Positions 50,934-59,711 of a stretch of 64,000 nt of DNA are shown here, in pieces. The notes under the pieces are model-generated. The model was given only the letters and a program-made list of their open reading frames with translations. It made no database searches and was not told the DNA's origin. The position numbers and the translations under genes are program-made. The DNA comes from TM7 phylum sp. oral taxon 349. GTDB taxonomy: Bacteria > Patescibacteriota > Saccharimonadia > Saccharimonadales > Saccharimonadaceae. Numbering within the stretch: the first letter of the stretch is position 1; each line of letters begins with the position of its first letter. The DNA lies in assembly GCA_018127705.1 (NCBI GenBank), contig CP072328.1, forward strand, positions 806,001-870,000, written 5' to 3'.

Positions 50934-51237
50934 TTCAATACCATCGTAACAATGATACTTTAATCCAAACACCCAGTAAATTAGATATGTAATCATACTA
51001 ACTTCTTAACTATAAAAATATCTCTGTATATTTGCTATACCAAAGTTTTAGTAGTAATAAAAAATATCGACTACCAATCATTAGACCATATACTGCATAC
51101 GCTATACTGCGCTCCTGAACTACCTGCTTCAGTGTCTATACTGCGTAAGAGTATGCCACAATAAGTACAAGAGCTGCAGTTTAGCACAGATTACATTGTG
51201 GTTCAGATATCTTCTCAGCAAACACAAACCAACCCCA

Positions 51238-51873
51238 TCAGAACTCATCGTCATAGCGGTAATCGCGGTTGCCATAGCCATCATTATCGCAGCCATAGCC
51301 GCTGCGATCATTGCCAGTATCCCTGTCGTCATAGCTATAGTCACTGTTGCTGCTGTCAGTGCCGTCACTGTCAATGCCGCTGGTATCGGTATCGTTATTG
51401 CTGCTGTTATCACTACTGTTATCATCCCCGCCAAGGAATGATGAATCAACCACTGAAACTGCCGTATTGCCTTTATCCTCAAATACTGCAATAACAACAT
51501 CGCCATTTCTACTAACGCCAACTGCTTCGCTGCCTGTATCATCAGGGAGCCTACGGTACTCTGTCCATGATACTGCGAGGCTCCCTAAGGCACCTGCAAT
51601 CTTTGATAGCATAGCTTCTTTATCCAATAGTTCTATAGGCTCTATAAGATCTGACGGTGTATCTTCTTTAGCTACTAGCTCTATAGACTCTATAGAGCCT
51701 ATAGAATCAATAGAATCTGATAGTATAGCCTTTCTACCTGATAACTCTATAGAATCGAATACCTTTGTATACTTTCCCGTACCAATACTATCAACAACCC
51801 CCATGAGGATACTAAAGCTTTCAGAGTTGGGTATTGATATGGTACTAGGGTTAAGGTATTTCTCGTTTGGCAT
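51238..51873 (-). CDS. Orphan Ser/Ile/Asp repeat protein
   Basis: 211 residues, not recognised. The N-terminal third carries an S-I-x repeat (DSIDSIGSIESIEL and relatives) encoded by TCTATAG-like DNA words. A short globular stretch follows (VSWTEYRRLPDD, GVSRNGDVVIAVFEDKGNTA). The last 60 residues are disordered Asp/Ser/Asn/Gly/Tyr repeats, possibly calcium-binding if exported, but no signal peptide is visible. TAGGAT lies 9 nt before the ATG. Opposite-strand open frames here are an artefact of the repeats. Confidence 0.55.
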   Translation of the reverse strand: MPNEKYLNPSTISIPNSESFSILMGVVDSIGTGKYTKVFDSIELSGRKAILSDSIDSIGSIESIELVAKEDTPSDLIEPIELLDKEAMLSKIAGALGSLAVSWTEYRRLPDDTGSEAVGVSRNGDVVIAVFEDKGNTAVSVVDSSFLGGDDNSSDNSSNNDTDTSGIDSDGTDSSNSDYSYDDRDTGNDRSGYGCDNDGYGNRDYRYDDEF

Positions 51874-51909
51874 AATCCAGCTATCCTACCACACCAAGGA
51901 TTAGCTCGT

Positions 51910-52825
51910 CTAGATTACGCCGCTATTTCTTAGAGATTGTTCAACCCGAAGCGCAACTGCTTCTGGATCCTGCAGTATGAGCATTGTCTTACCTGTTTTT
52001 GGATCAACGAAGTCCTCTGGCCTAATGTCTGGACAGACGGCTACTTTGCTGCGACCATAGAGATTATTATAGTACTGGGCTTCTTGGGCGCTGGAGTAGG
52101 ATCGCTTCAGATCTATCGGCACCCCATTAACAATGTAATCAACACCTTTGGCATCCTGTATAGGTGTCGCGGAGTACCAACTTATGTCAGTCCTGTCGAT
52201 GGCAAGCTCAAAACCCATCTCAATTTTTACGCCTTCAATATCCGCCTTCGTAGTTTCTAGCCATTCACGTCTTGCAGTTGGATTTTTCTGCAGCAAGGCG
52301 CGCCGAGGATGGTAACTGAACATGTACTGTATTAGTTCATCTTGAGTAAGCTTGCTTCCCCAGTCGTTAATGAACTCTCGAAGTGCATGGTTGTACCTGG
52401 CATACCTCTCACGTGTCGCGAGAGACTTTCTGCCTTTTACTCCCCTCTTTTTACGATCTCTTTCTTTAATATCCTCTACCATCTTATACTCATAGGTACT
52501 GATGAATTCCGCAATGCGAGCGCGCCTATCGTCCAAGCTGGATCCACTGGTTTCAGCACGCTGTTCATAGATCTGGGCAATTTCAAGCGCGGCTTTTCCT
52601 AATATGCACATAGAATCTTTTGTAATGGTTTCCTGCGTTTTCTGCGGTGCACGCGCTCTAAGATCATTAACGTCTTTGATATAGCCTTTTGAGTTTCCGA
52701 TATCATGCCCGACTTGAGCTGCTACGGTACTAAAACTAAATCTACCCAATTTTTGTCTCGTCGCAGATGAGGGTTTCGAGGGTTGATCTGTTTTTTTCAG
52801 GGTTCCTTACAAGCGTCTGTGTCAT
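51910..52825 (-). pseudogene. PD-(D/E)XK-like nuclease, out of frame at an A7 tract
   Basis: The promoter at 52834-52862 and the ATG at 52825 start MTQTLVRNPEKN, which stops after 27 codons. A second frame, +1 to it, is open for 279 codons from a TTG at 52749 to 51910 and upstream to the A7 run (52791-52797). Removing one A fuses them into about 304 residues. The long frame contains ATPIQDAKGVDYIVNGVPID followed by LKRS, a strand with Asp204 and then Asp213-x-Lys215 (numbered from 52749). This resembles the PD-(D/E)XK nuclease core. Restriction-like or mobile-element-linked roles are possible. Slippage, phase variation, decay or assembly error could explain the frame. Confidence 0.6.
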
Positions 52826-52833
52826 GAGTAATA

Positions 52834-52862
52834 ATAGTAGCATATTATGTTGGTAATGTCAA
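52834..52862 (-). promoter_or_regulatory. Promoter of the nuclease-like gene
   Basis: Reverse-strand TTGACA (52857-52862), 17-nt spacer, TACTAT (52834-52839). The ATG follows 8 nt later. The IS30 end begins 10 nt upstream of the -35 box. Confidence 0.75.
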
Positions 52863-52871
52863 TACTTATAT

Positions 52872-53964
52872 CTTGAATTCCCACTCAAAAAGCAACTCCC
52901 CATAGCCAACTTGAAGAGCCATAGGACTTTCCGTATTCTGTAGTTTGAAACATCAACTAAACACAGAGGAGTTCGCTATGGCTCATACCCACTTTACCCG
53001 AGATGATCGGATTTTTCTAGCAAAGTTAATTAGAGAAGGTCTAAGCGTGCGTTCAATAGCTCGCATCCTAGGCTTTCATCCCAGCAGCGTATACCGCGAA
53101 CTGCAGCGAGGTCAAGTGCCTAAGCTGGGCAAAACTGGCACTGGATACAGTATAACTAAGGCAGAAAAACACAAAAAAGAGGCAAGATACAAAGCCAACC
53201 AGCAACACCGCAAGCTCGGCGAAGCCGAGGCTACGATATTGCTCAATCTCATCCGCCAATACTATAGCCCAGATCAGGCTGGACAAGCCTTAGGTCTATC
53301 GCATTCTACAGTGTATCGCTGGCTTTGGTCCCTGCCAAAGCAAACCTTGAGAGGGCTTTGGCAGTATCTACGCCATCCTAAATTACGCCGCAAGTACGGC
53401 ACTAAGCGCCGCCGAGAGACAGCGAGAATTAGCCAAAAAGCGCTGGATAGATTCTAGACCTGAAACCGCCAACAAACGCCTTATGTACGGACACTGGGAG
53501 GGTGATACGGTACGAGGCAAAGGCGGCAGCGGCTACCTGGTTACCCTAGTTGAACGGCAAGAGCGGCTATGCCCTAGTTGGCTTTATCCCAAAAGCCACC
53601 AAAGAAGCCTTTTGCCAAGAGGCGCTGCGCCTGCTAGCGCCATTACCAAAGCACCTGAGGCGCAGCATTACCCTAGACAACGGCACTGAGATGAACAATT
53701 ACGAAGTTCTAGAAAAGCGTTCAGGCGCCGCGGTTTACTTTGCTCACCCGTACCATTCCTGGGAGCGGGGTTGCAACGAAAACTTCAATGGGCTGCTGCG
53801 CCAATTCTTCCCGAAACAAATGAACTTCGAGAGTATTACCAAAAAGCAGGTTGACCTAGCAGCCAACCTGCTTAATACTAGACCTAGAAAACGGCATGGA
53901 TACAAAAGTCCAGCAGAGCTCCTTCAGCCTTATATGGGTGTTGCGATTTGAATGGGAATTCAAG
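52872..53964 (+). mobile_element. IS30-family insertion sequence
   Basis: A 1093-bp element has 25-bp terminal inverted repeats matching at 22 positions (52872-52896, beginning CTTGAATTCCCACTC, against the complement of 53940-53964). I could not identify a target duplication. The ends look intact while the transposase is broken, so it might be moved only in trans. Confidence 0.88.
52980..53951 (+). pseudogene. IS30-family transposase with two frameshifts
   Basis: The first frame (52980-53457) has the N-terminal HTH (GLSVRSIARILGFHPSSVYR). The frame then shifts near 53445 to WIDSRPETANKRLMYGHWEG with the first catalytic Asp following (DTV). It shifts again near 53545 to SGYALVGFIPKATKEAF, TLDNGTEM (second Asp) and ENFNGLLRQFFPK (Glu). 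All DDE residues survive, so inactivation appears recent. An in-frame ATG at 52945 precedes the likely start at 52980. Confidence 0.9.
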
Positions 53965-54166
53965 GTCTAAGCGTAGAAAAACATAAGATATAGGACTCTG
54001 AGGATGAGAATATTGTCTACGCCGCAGAGTATAGAATATAGAGGGTAACTCTATATAGTTCAAGGGTTGGCATAGCTACATTAGATAAGTTCTTAACGAA
54101 AGGTAGTAATTTTACTAGAGGTTTTGGGGTCAGGTGGCTGGAACCGCCGATACTCTATTGCGGTTT

Positions 54167-54826
54167 CTACAGCCGCCAATCAATCGAACCGCGCCCAGTT
54201 TTTTCTAGAAACTCATTAGCCCGCGAAAATGGTCGGCTACCAAAGAAGCCGCGATCGGCGGAAAATGGCGACGGGTGCGAACTCGCAATTTTTAGATGGT
54301 GCGGATTAGTGATTTTCTGCCCCACTTTTTGGGCATGCGCGCCCCACAGCATAAATGCAAGAGGCTGTTCAAAATCATTCAAAAACTCTAGCAAATGCTC
54401 GGAAAACTCCATCCAGCCAAGACCAGCGTGGCTCGCCGGCTTGCCGCGTTCAACGCTCCATGACGTGTTCATAAGCAACACGCCGCGCTTCGCCCACTCT
54501 TCTAAAAAACCGCTCTTAGGAATATCGCACCCCAGATCATCATGCAGTTCTTTAAAAATATTTTGCAAACTCGGCGGCACCGGCACGCCTGGTCGCACCG
54601 AAAAACACATACCATGCGCCTGTCCTGGTCCATGATACGGATCCTGCCCGATGATTACCACTTTTGTTGTTTCAAGCGGACACTGAGCAAAGCATGAAAA
54701 CATATCCGGTCTGAGCGGATATACGTCCTTAACTTTGCGTTCGGCGTCTACCCGATTCATCAGCCGGCGAAAATACGGCTGCTCAGCTTCATGCTCAACA
54801 AATTGGCGCCAAGAAGAAAAGGTCAT
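54167..54826 (-). CDS. ung: Uracil-DNA glycosylase, family 1
   Basis: 219 residues. The water-activating motif is GQDPYHGPGQAHG with the catalytic Asp62, LLMNTSWSVE follows, and the minor-groove loop is SHPSPFSADRGFFGS. It removes uracil from DNA in base-excision repair. GGAGGT directly precedes the ATG at 54826 and TACACT ends 6 nt before it. The frame extends upstream to 54862, but without a site. Confidence 0.96.
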   Translation of the reverse strand: MTFSSWRQFVEHEAEQPYFRRLMNRVDAERKVKDVYPLRPDMFSCFAQCPLETTKVVIIGQDPYHGPGQAHGMCFSVRPGVPVPPSLQNIFKELHDDLGCDIPKSGFLEEWAKRGVLLMNTSWSVERGKPASHAGLGWMEFSEHLLEFLNDFEQPLAFMLWGAHAQKVGQKITNPHHLKIASSHPSPFSADRGFFGSRPFSRANEFLEKTGRGSIDWRL

Positions 54827-54868
54827 ACCTCCAGTGTAGCATGACCTTTTGCGGGACAACAACGCTTG

Positions 54869-55615
54869 CTATTCTGATTCTTTCGGACCGCATTGATCAA
54901 GAAAACGATCTACTTCGTCAAGGACTTCACTGTAGCCAGGATCGTTATCGTCTAGCATGACAACTGACACTAGGCAGCTTGGCGAATATTCAGTATGCCT
55001 CTTAATCTTAGTAGTATCTAGTCGCAATGGTCTCAGACAACCGTCTTCAACGAGCGCTCCATAACGAGCATTCTCACCAATACCAATAGTATCTCCATCA
55101 AATTTTTCACCAGCAAAACCCAGTCGGAACAATACCATATAGCCCGACCGGTGAGATTCCCTATTTTTGTCCAGCAAACTATCTTGCTTATCATATATGT
55201 CAAACGCTACTGCGGTCGTTTCAAATTCTACACCAGGATAAGCATCGGAGGTCTGCCTGTCGTATGGTTTAAATTGACGAATAACATTAACTCCTTTGTA
55301 TGCTCCTGTAGAGATAAAACGCCCACTCTGATAAGACAATTTATCATCTACGCTATGCAGAAGACCGATTGTACGCGCCGGAATTACTTCTGTCTTCTGC
55401 ACCTCAAATGTTTCAAGCGCCTCCTGTAAATCTAATGCTCGCTGACTTTCGGCTTCATGCCGCAAGTGCCGATCGTATGCCGCACTAGGGCAAGAATCTT
55501 TAAACATTTGTCCTTTAACATCCATCCAACTAAACCTACGCTTTCTTATAGAATAATTACTAGTCCAACGTATAAGGTACTCTCTCCCTCTGATTTCGTC
55601 AAGTAGTTTTATCAC
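54869..55615 (-). CDS. Orphan soluble protein
   Basis: 248 residues, not recognised. The N-terminal part is basic and aromatic (EYLIRWTSNYSIRKRRFSWM). The rest looks mixed alpha/beta, with SYQSGRFISTGAYKGVNVIR and FETTAVAFDIYDKQDSL. No signal or TM. The start is a GTG at 55615, with no Shine-Dalgarno, in an AT-rich divergent region shared with prfA. It is probably cotranscribed with ung, which follows after 42 nt. Confidence 0.6.
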   Translation of the reverse strand: MIKLLDEIRGREYLIRWTSNYSIRKRRFSWMDVKGQMFKDSCPSAAYDRHLRHEAESQRALDLQEALETFEVQKTEVIPARTIGLLHSVDDKLSYQSGRFISTGAYKGVNVIRQFKPYDRQTSDAYPGVEFETTAVAFDIYDKQDSLLDKNRESHRSGYMVLFRLGFAGEKFDGDTIGIGENARYGALVEDGCLRPLRLDTTKIKRHTEYSPSCLVSVVMLDDNDPGYSEVLDEVDRFLDQCGPKESE

Positions 55616-55680
55616 TTTTTATAATTTTAGCAACCGCCGTTCGTCGTTGCCGCGCCTACTTTATGGTACAATAGAAGTAC

Positions 55681-56748
55681 ATGACTCATATTACTCTTGA
55701 TTTGACCGCCCTAGAGGTCGAATACTCAGCACTGAGTAAGTTTTTAGCGCAACCCGACGCATATAACGACCCGCAGTTTACCGCTAAGAACAAGCGGTTC
55801 AGCGAGCTTGAGGCAATCATTGCTAAAGCAACAGAGCGCAAGCAGGTTGAGCAGCAACTTGCCGAAGCGAGAGAGCTTGCTACTGGCAATGATGAGCTTG
55901 CCGAAATTGCCAAAGCAGAAATTCCTGAAGACGAAGCAAAGTTAGCACAACTTGAAGAGGATCTATTTATATTACTTACACCAAAAGATCCGAACGATGA
56001 AAAGAATATCATCATGGAGATCCGCGCGGGCGCAGGCGGCGATGAGGCGAGCTTGTTTGCCGCTGAATTGTACCGCATGTACCTGCGCTGGTGTGAAGCC
56101 CATAGCTACAAAACCGAGCTGCTAAGCGATTCTGCCAATGATTCTGGTGGCTACAAAGAAGTTATCTTCAAAATCTCCGGCGACTCACCGTATGCACGAC
56201 TTAAGTTTGAGGGCGGCGTCCACCGCGTACAACGCGTACCCGTTACCGAAAGCCAAGGACGCGTTCACACCAGTACGGCCACTGTCGCGGTATTACCAGA
56301 AGCAGAAGAAACTGACATTGAGATAAACCCGAAAGATTTACGCGTTGATATCTACCGTTCAAGCGGCAATGGTGGACAATCGGTCAATACCACCGATTCC
56401 GCCGTACGTATTACCCACTTGCCAACCGGCTTAGTCGTACAAAATCAAGACGAGAAATCGCAAATCAAGAACCGCGAAAAAGCGATGAGCGTATTGCGCA
56501 GCCGCCTACTCCAAATGAAAATCGACGAAGATAATGCAAAACTGTCCGCTGAACGGCGCGCGCTCGTCGGTACGGGGGATCGCAGTGAAAAAATTCGCAC
56601 GTATAATTTTCCGCAGGATCGCATCACCGACCACCGCATTCACTATAGCCGCAGCAATATTCCGGCAGCGATGAACGGTGATATTGACGATATCATTGAG
56701 CGATTACAAGCGTATGAGCGCGAACTAAAAGCACAGCATACACAATAA
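55681..56748 (+). CDS. prfA: Peptide chain release factor 1
   Basis: 355 residues. Stop-codon motif PVT at 187-189 ([14 protein letters not shown]) and GGQ at 231-233. RF1 reads UAA and UAG. TACAAT lies 8 nt before the ATG and no Shine-Dalgarno is present, so the mRNA is probably leaderless. prmC, whose product methylates the GGQ glutamine, follows directly. Confidence 0.97.
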   Translation: MTHITLDLTALEVEYSALSKFLAQPDAYNDPQFTAKNKRFSELEAIIAKATERKQVEQQLAEARELATGNDELAEIAKAEIPEDEAKLAQLEEDLFILLTPKDPNDEKNIIMEIRAGAGGDEASLFAAELYRMYLRWCEAHSYKTELLSDSANDSGGYKEVIFKISGDSPYARLKFEGGVHRVQRVPVTESQGRVHTSTATVAVLPEAEETDIEINPKDLRVDIYRSSGNGGQSVNTTDSAVRITHLPTGLVVQNQDEKSQIKNREKAMSVLRSRLLQMKIDEDNAKLSAERRALVGTGDRSEKIRTYNFPQDRITDHRIHYSRSNIPAAMNGDIDDIIERLQAYERELKAQHTQ

Positions 56749-56757
56749 ATAAAAGAT

Positions 56758-56786
56758 TTGCCCTAGCTACGCACATCATGTACAAT
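56758..56786 (+). promoter_or_regulatory. Internal promoter of prmC
   Basis: TTGCCC (56758-56763), 17-nt spacer, TACAAT (56781-56786). The ATG follows 10 nt later. Confidence 0.6.
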
Positions 56787-56796
56787 CCCACATAAG

Positions 56797-57624
56797 ATGG
56801 CAGTCGCGAACATCCCGACATCAATTCAAGCCTGGCTGCGCGATAGCGCAGAAATGCTTGCAGATGCCGGCATTACAAGCGCGCTACTTGACGCTGAACT
56901 GATATTGGCGCATACCGTGCGCAAAAATCGCACATGGCTACACGCACATAACGATGAACAGCTGACTGAACGCCAACTCGAAATCGCTCATGCGAGGCTG
57001 CAACTGCGGCTTGACCGAACACCGCTCGCCTATATCATCGGGCACAAGGATTTCTATGGCCGATTATTTAAAGTGACGCCAAGCGTGCTGATTCCACGCC
57101 CGGAATCAGAGGCAATTATCACCTGCCTACGTCAATACGAACCACACATTGGGCGCCTCGTCGACGTTGGTACGGGAAGCGGCTGCCTGGGAATTACGGC
57201 AAAGTTGGAAATACCAGCACTTGACGTCACGCTTACCGATAATAGCCGCCACGCACTTGCGGTAGCGCGCGAAAATGCAACAAGGCTACACGCGCACGTC
57301 GACATTATACAGAGCGATCTATTAAGCGCCACATTCGGTACATTTGACGGTATCATTGCGAATCTTCCGTACGTTGACGCGTCATGGGAGCGCTCGCCGG
57401 AAACAAATTGCGAACCCGCTGAGGCACTCTTTGCGAGCAACAATGGGCTAGCGCTGATTAATAAGCTGCTTGCTCAAACGGGTACCGCGCTGAATAATAG
57501 CGGATGGCTTTACCTTGAAGCCGATCCGCGACAGCATACAGCAATTATAGCTAGAGCATCAAGGCTACAGCTCGTTCATCGTGCCACTGATGGATTTTGC
57601 CTCGTGTTTCAAAAATATAATTAA
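56797..57624 (+). CDS. prmC: Release factor glutamine methyltransferase
   Basis: 275 residues. The N-terminal helical RF-binding domain (about 1-95, with RTPLAYIIGHKDFYG) precedes the SAM domain with VDVGTGSGCLGI. The active-site NPPY motif appears as NLPY (IIANLPYVD), a permitted variant in some lineages. It N5-methylates the Gln of GGQ in RF1 and RF2, both encoded here. It converges with htrA, with 2 nt between stops. Confidence 0.92.
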   Translation: MAVANIPTSIQAWLRDSAEMLADAGITSALLDAELILAHTVRKNRTWLHAHNDEQLTERQLEIAHARLQLRLDRTPLAYIIGHKDFYGRLFKVTPSVLIPRPESEAIITCLRQYEPHIGRLVDVGTGSGCLGITAKLEIPALDVTLTDNSRHALAVARENATRLHAHVDIIQSDLLSATFGTFDGIIANLPYVDASWERSPETNCEPAEALFASNNGLALINKLLAQTGTALNNSGWLYLEADPRQHTAIIARASRLQLVHRATDGFCLVFQKYN

Positions 57625-57626
57625 AA

Positions 57627-58853
57627 TTATTCAGCGTAGGCACCTAGCGTAACCTTAACAGTCTGCTCTTTACCGCCACGCAAAATTGTTAATTCCACGA
57701 CGTCATTTGGCGTGTACTGGCCAATCAGGCTAGAAAACCCATTACTCTCGCCTACTGCCGTGCCATTTACCTTCGTAATAATGTCCTCGTCTTGAATACC
57801 TGCTTTGCTCGCCGGACTACCAGGTTGTACGCTTGAGCTATTATCGCTTGCTACGTACGCGCCTTTTGTCACTGGCAAGTGATAGCGTTTTGCCAATGCC
57901 GGCGTAATGTCAACATACCGAATACCGATATAGGCACGCTTGACACGATTGCCCGCTAACACGCTCTTCATCGTTCCTTTCACGGCATTAATCGGAATTG
58001 CAAAACCAATCCCTGTCGCACCCGAAGCAACCGCCGTATTAATGCCGATAACCTGCCCGGCATAATTCAACAGCGGCCCACCCGAGTTACCCGAATTGAT
58101 CGCTGCGTCGGTCTGGAACATGTCACTGAGCGATTCGTTTGATCCGCCCGCTTCATCGCTTGCCGAAAGCGATCGCCCTTTGCCCGAGATAATACCGCTT
58201 GACACTGTATTGCGATACTGGCCAAGCGCATTGCCGATCGCGACAACTTGTTGGCCTGTGCGCACCGTAGATGAATCGCCAATTTCGGCAGCGCGTAGAT
58301 TAGTAACACCATTAATTTTCAAATAGGCTACGTCGTTCAATGGATCCACCCCGACAATCTTCACATCATCATACGCCGTACCGTCGTCCAGCACAACCTG
58401 CACAGTACTTGCGTTAGCGACAACATGACGATTCGTTAAAATATAGCCATCGCGGCTAATGACAATTCCTGTTCCTGCCGCCCGAGCTTGCGCCGCACCG
58501 TATATTGTCCGCTTAGTCGTATTTGTTACGATCGACACAACGCTTGGCGACACTTTTTCTATCACGTTTGAAACTGATGCTTCACTCGCTGTCGCCGTTG
58601 TATTACCATCGCGTGCTGGTGTTAATACAGCAGTACTACGGTGAGTCGCGTATAAATACGCACCTATTGAAGCTGCGCCTACAACGAGCGCAATCGAAAG
58701 AATCACCGATGTGACAATCCACGGAAGTGCGCGGCGCGACCGTTTTGACTGCATAACCGGCGAAATAGTTTCTAAAACCGGAGGCGCCGGCACGGCATGC
58801 GGCGCAGTCGCTTTATGCTTTGTTGTTTTTGATGTGCTATTCGTATTTGCCAT
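57627..58853 (-). CDS. HtrA/DegP-like membrane-anchored serine protease with PDZ
   Basis: About 408 residues. A cytoplasmic Thr/Pro-rich N terminus is followed by one TM (about 45-70), a trypsin-like domain with His143 (TNRHVVAN), Asp175 (NDVAYLKI) and Ser257 (NSGNSGGPL), and a C-terminal PDZ domain (about 320-400). It is an envelope quality-control protease of the DegS/HtrA type. The start at 58853 (MANTNSTSK) has AAAGGTGAG upstream; the in-frame start at 58883 lacks one. Confidence 0.93.
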   Translation of the reverse strand: MANTNSTSKTTKHKATAPHAVPAPPVLETISPVMQSKRSRRALPWIVTSVILSIALVVGAASIGAYLYATHRSTAVLTPARDGNTTATASEASVSNVIEKVSPSVVSIVTNTTKRTIYGAAQARAAGTGIVISRDGYILTNRHVVANASTVQVVLDDGTAYDDVKIVGVDPLNDVAYLKINGVTNLRAAEIGDSSTVRTGQQVVAIGNALGQYRNTVSSGIISGKGRSLSASDEAGGSNESLSDMFQTDAAINSGNSGGPLLNYAGQVIGINTAVASGATGIGFAIPINAVKGTMKSVLAGNRVKRAYIGIRYVDITPALAKRYHLPVTKGAYVASDNSSSVQPGSPASKAGIQDEDIITKVNGTAVGESNGFSSLIGQYTPNDVVELTILRGGKEQTVKVTLGAYAE

Positions 58854-58903
58854 ACTACTCACCTTTCTTCGGACTATTTTCAAAAATACAGCTTAAAACC
58901 ACC

Positions 58904-59683
58904 TTAAAGCGCGTCGCTGCCATAAATAACTGCAAACACATAGGTAGCAATCACAACAAGCGCAGTAAGTACGACAGGCGGTATGATATCGTTACGGCGC
59001 ACCTCGCCATACGCATGATAGCTGCGGTACGCCCGTTCAGCAACAAAATAAAACAGTGTCGTAAACAAGGCAAACTGCGATAGCCGAATCGGACTCAAGC
59101 CTGGAATTGCATACGCCGCCATCCAGTGATACGAAATCCACGCCAATTCTGCCGTCACGACACCAAAAACGAAACTATATAAATTACTATACGGTTCATC
59201 GTATGTATTTATAACGTGGCGCATAGCGATACAGCCGATGATCCACGACGCTGCAACGAAACACGCCGGATTCCACTCGTACATCATCATAGAAACGGTG
59301 GTTAATCCCAAAAAAAGCGCTGCTCCTGCCTGCACAACAACGTAGGTGTGTTTTGAACGCGGCTTGATGATCAATAACCACACGATATAGAGCACCGTCA
59401 ATGCCACCTGCACGCCAACCGACCCCATCATGCAATATACGAGCGTCACATAGCTTAGCCCAACAATAAGATCAACGGTATTTGTAATCAGATTCGCCAA
59501 CCAAAATCGCGGACGTACCGCTAAGACGCGCCATTTGCTCATAGATACAAGTGCTACGGCGATCCACGGCGATCCAGATACGTATGTCACAGCGAACATC
59601 GCAAGAGCAAGCAATACATTGAGTAAAATATACATCGCTTCACTAATACGCGAGCGGTGTTTGTGCGATTTTATCAAATCCAT
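58904..59683 (-). CDS. Polytopic membrane protein of unknown function
   Basis: 259 residues with about seven or eight TM helices separated by very short loops. No catalytic motif was recognised. A conserved-looking feature is RPRFWLANLITNTVDLIVG in the second to third helices. TATAAT lies 8 nt before the ATG (leaderless). It lies between the LCP ligase and the HtrA protease, all on one strand, so an envelope role is likely but unproven. Confidence 0.75.
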   Translation of the reverse strand: MDLIKSHKHRSRISEAMYILLNVLLALAMFAVTYVSGSPWIAVALVSMSKWRVLAVRPRFWLANLITNTVDLIVGLSYVTLVYCMMGSVGVQVALTVLYIVWLLIIKPRSKHTYVVVQAGAALFLGLTTVSMMMYEWNPACFVAASWIIGCIAMRHVINTYDEPYSNLYSFVFGVVTAELAWISYHWMAAYAIPGLSPIRLSQFALFTTLFYFVAERAYRSYHAYGEVRRNDIIPPVVLTALVVIATYVFAVIYGSDAL

Positions 59684-59711
59684 CGTCTTTTATTATACTA
59701 TGAATCCATGC

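Noticed and set aside
51129-51542. Long hydrophobic-looking open frames on both strands over the 51238-51873 gene
   Set aside because: They arise from the Asp/Ser/Asn codon repeats (GATAAC, AGTAGC) read in other frames; the composition is pure low complexity and they lack ribosome-binding sites.
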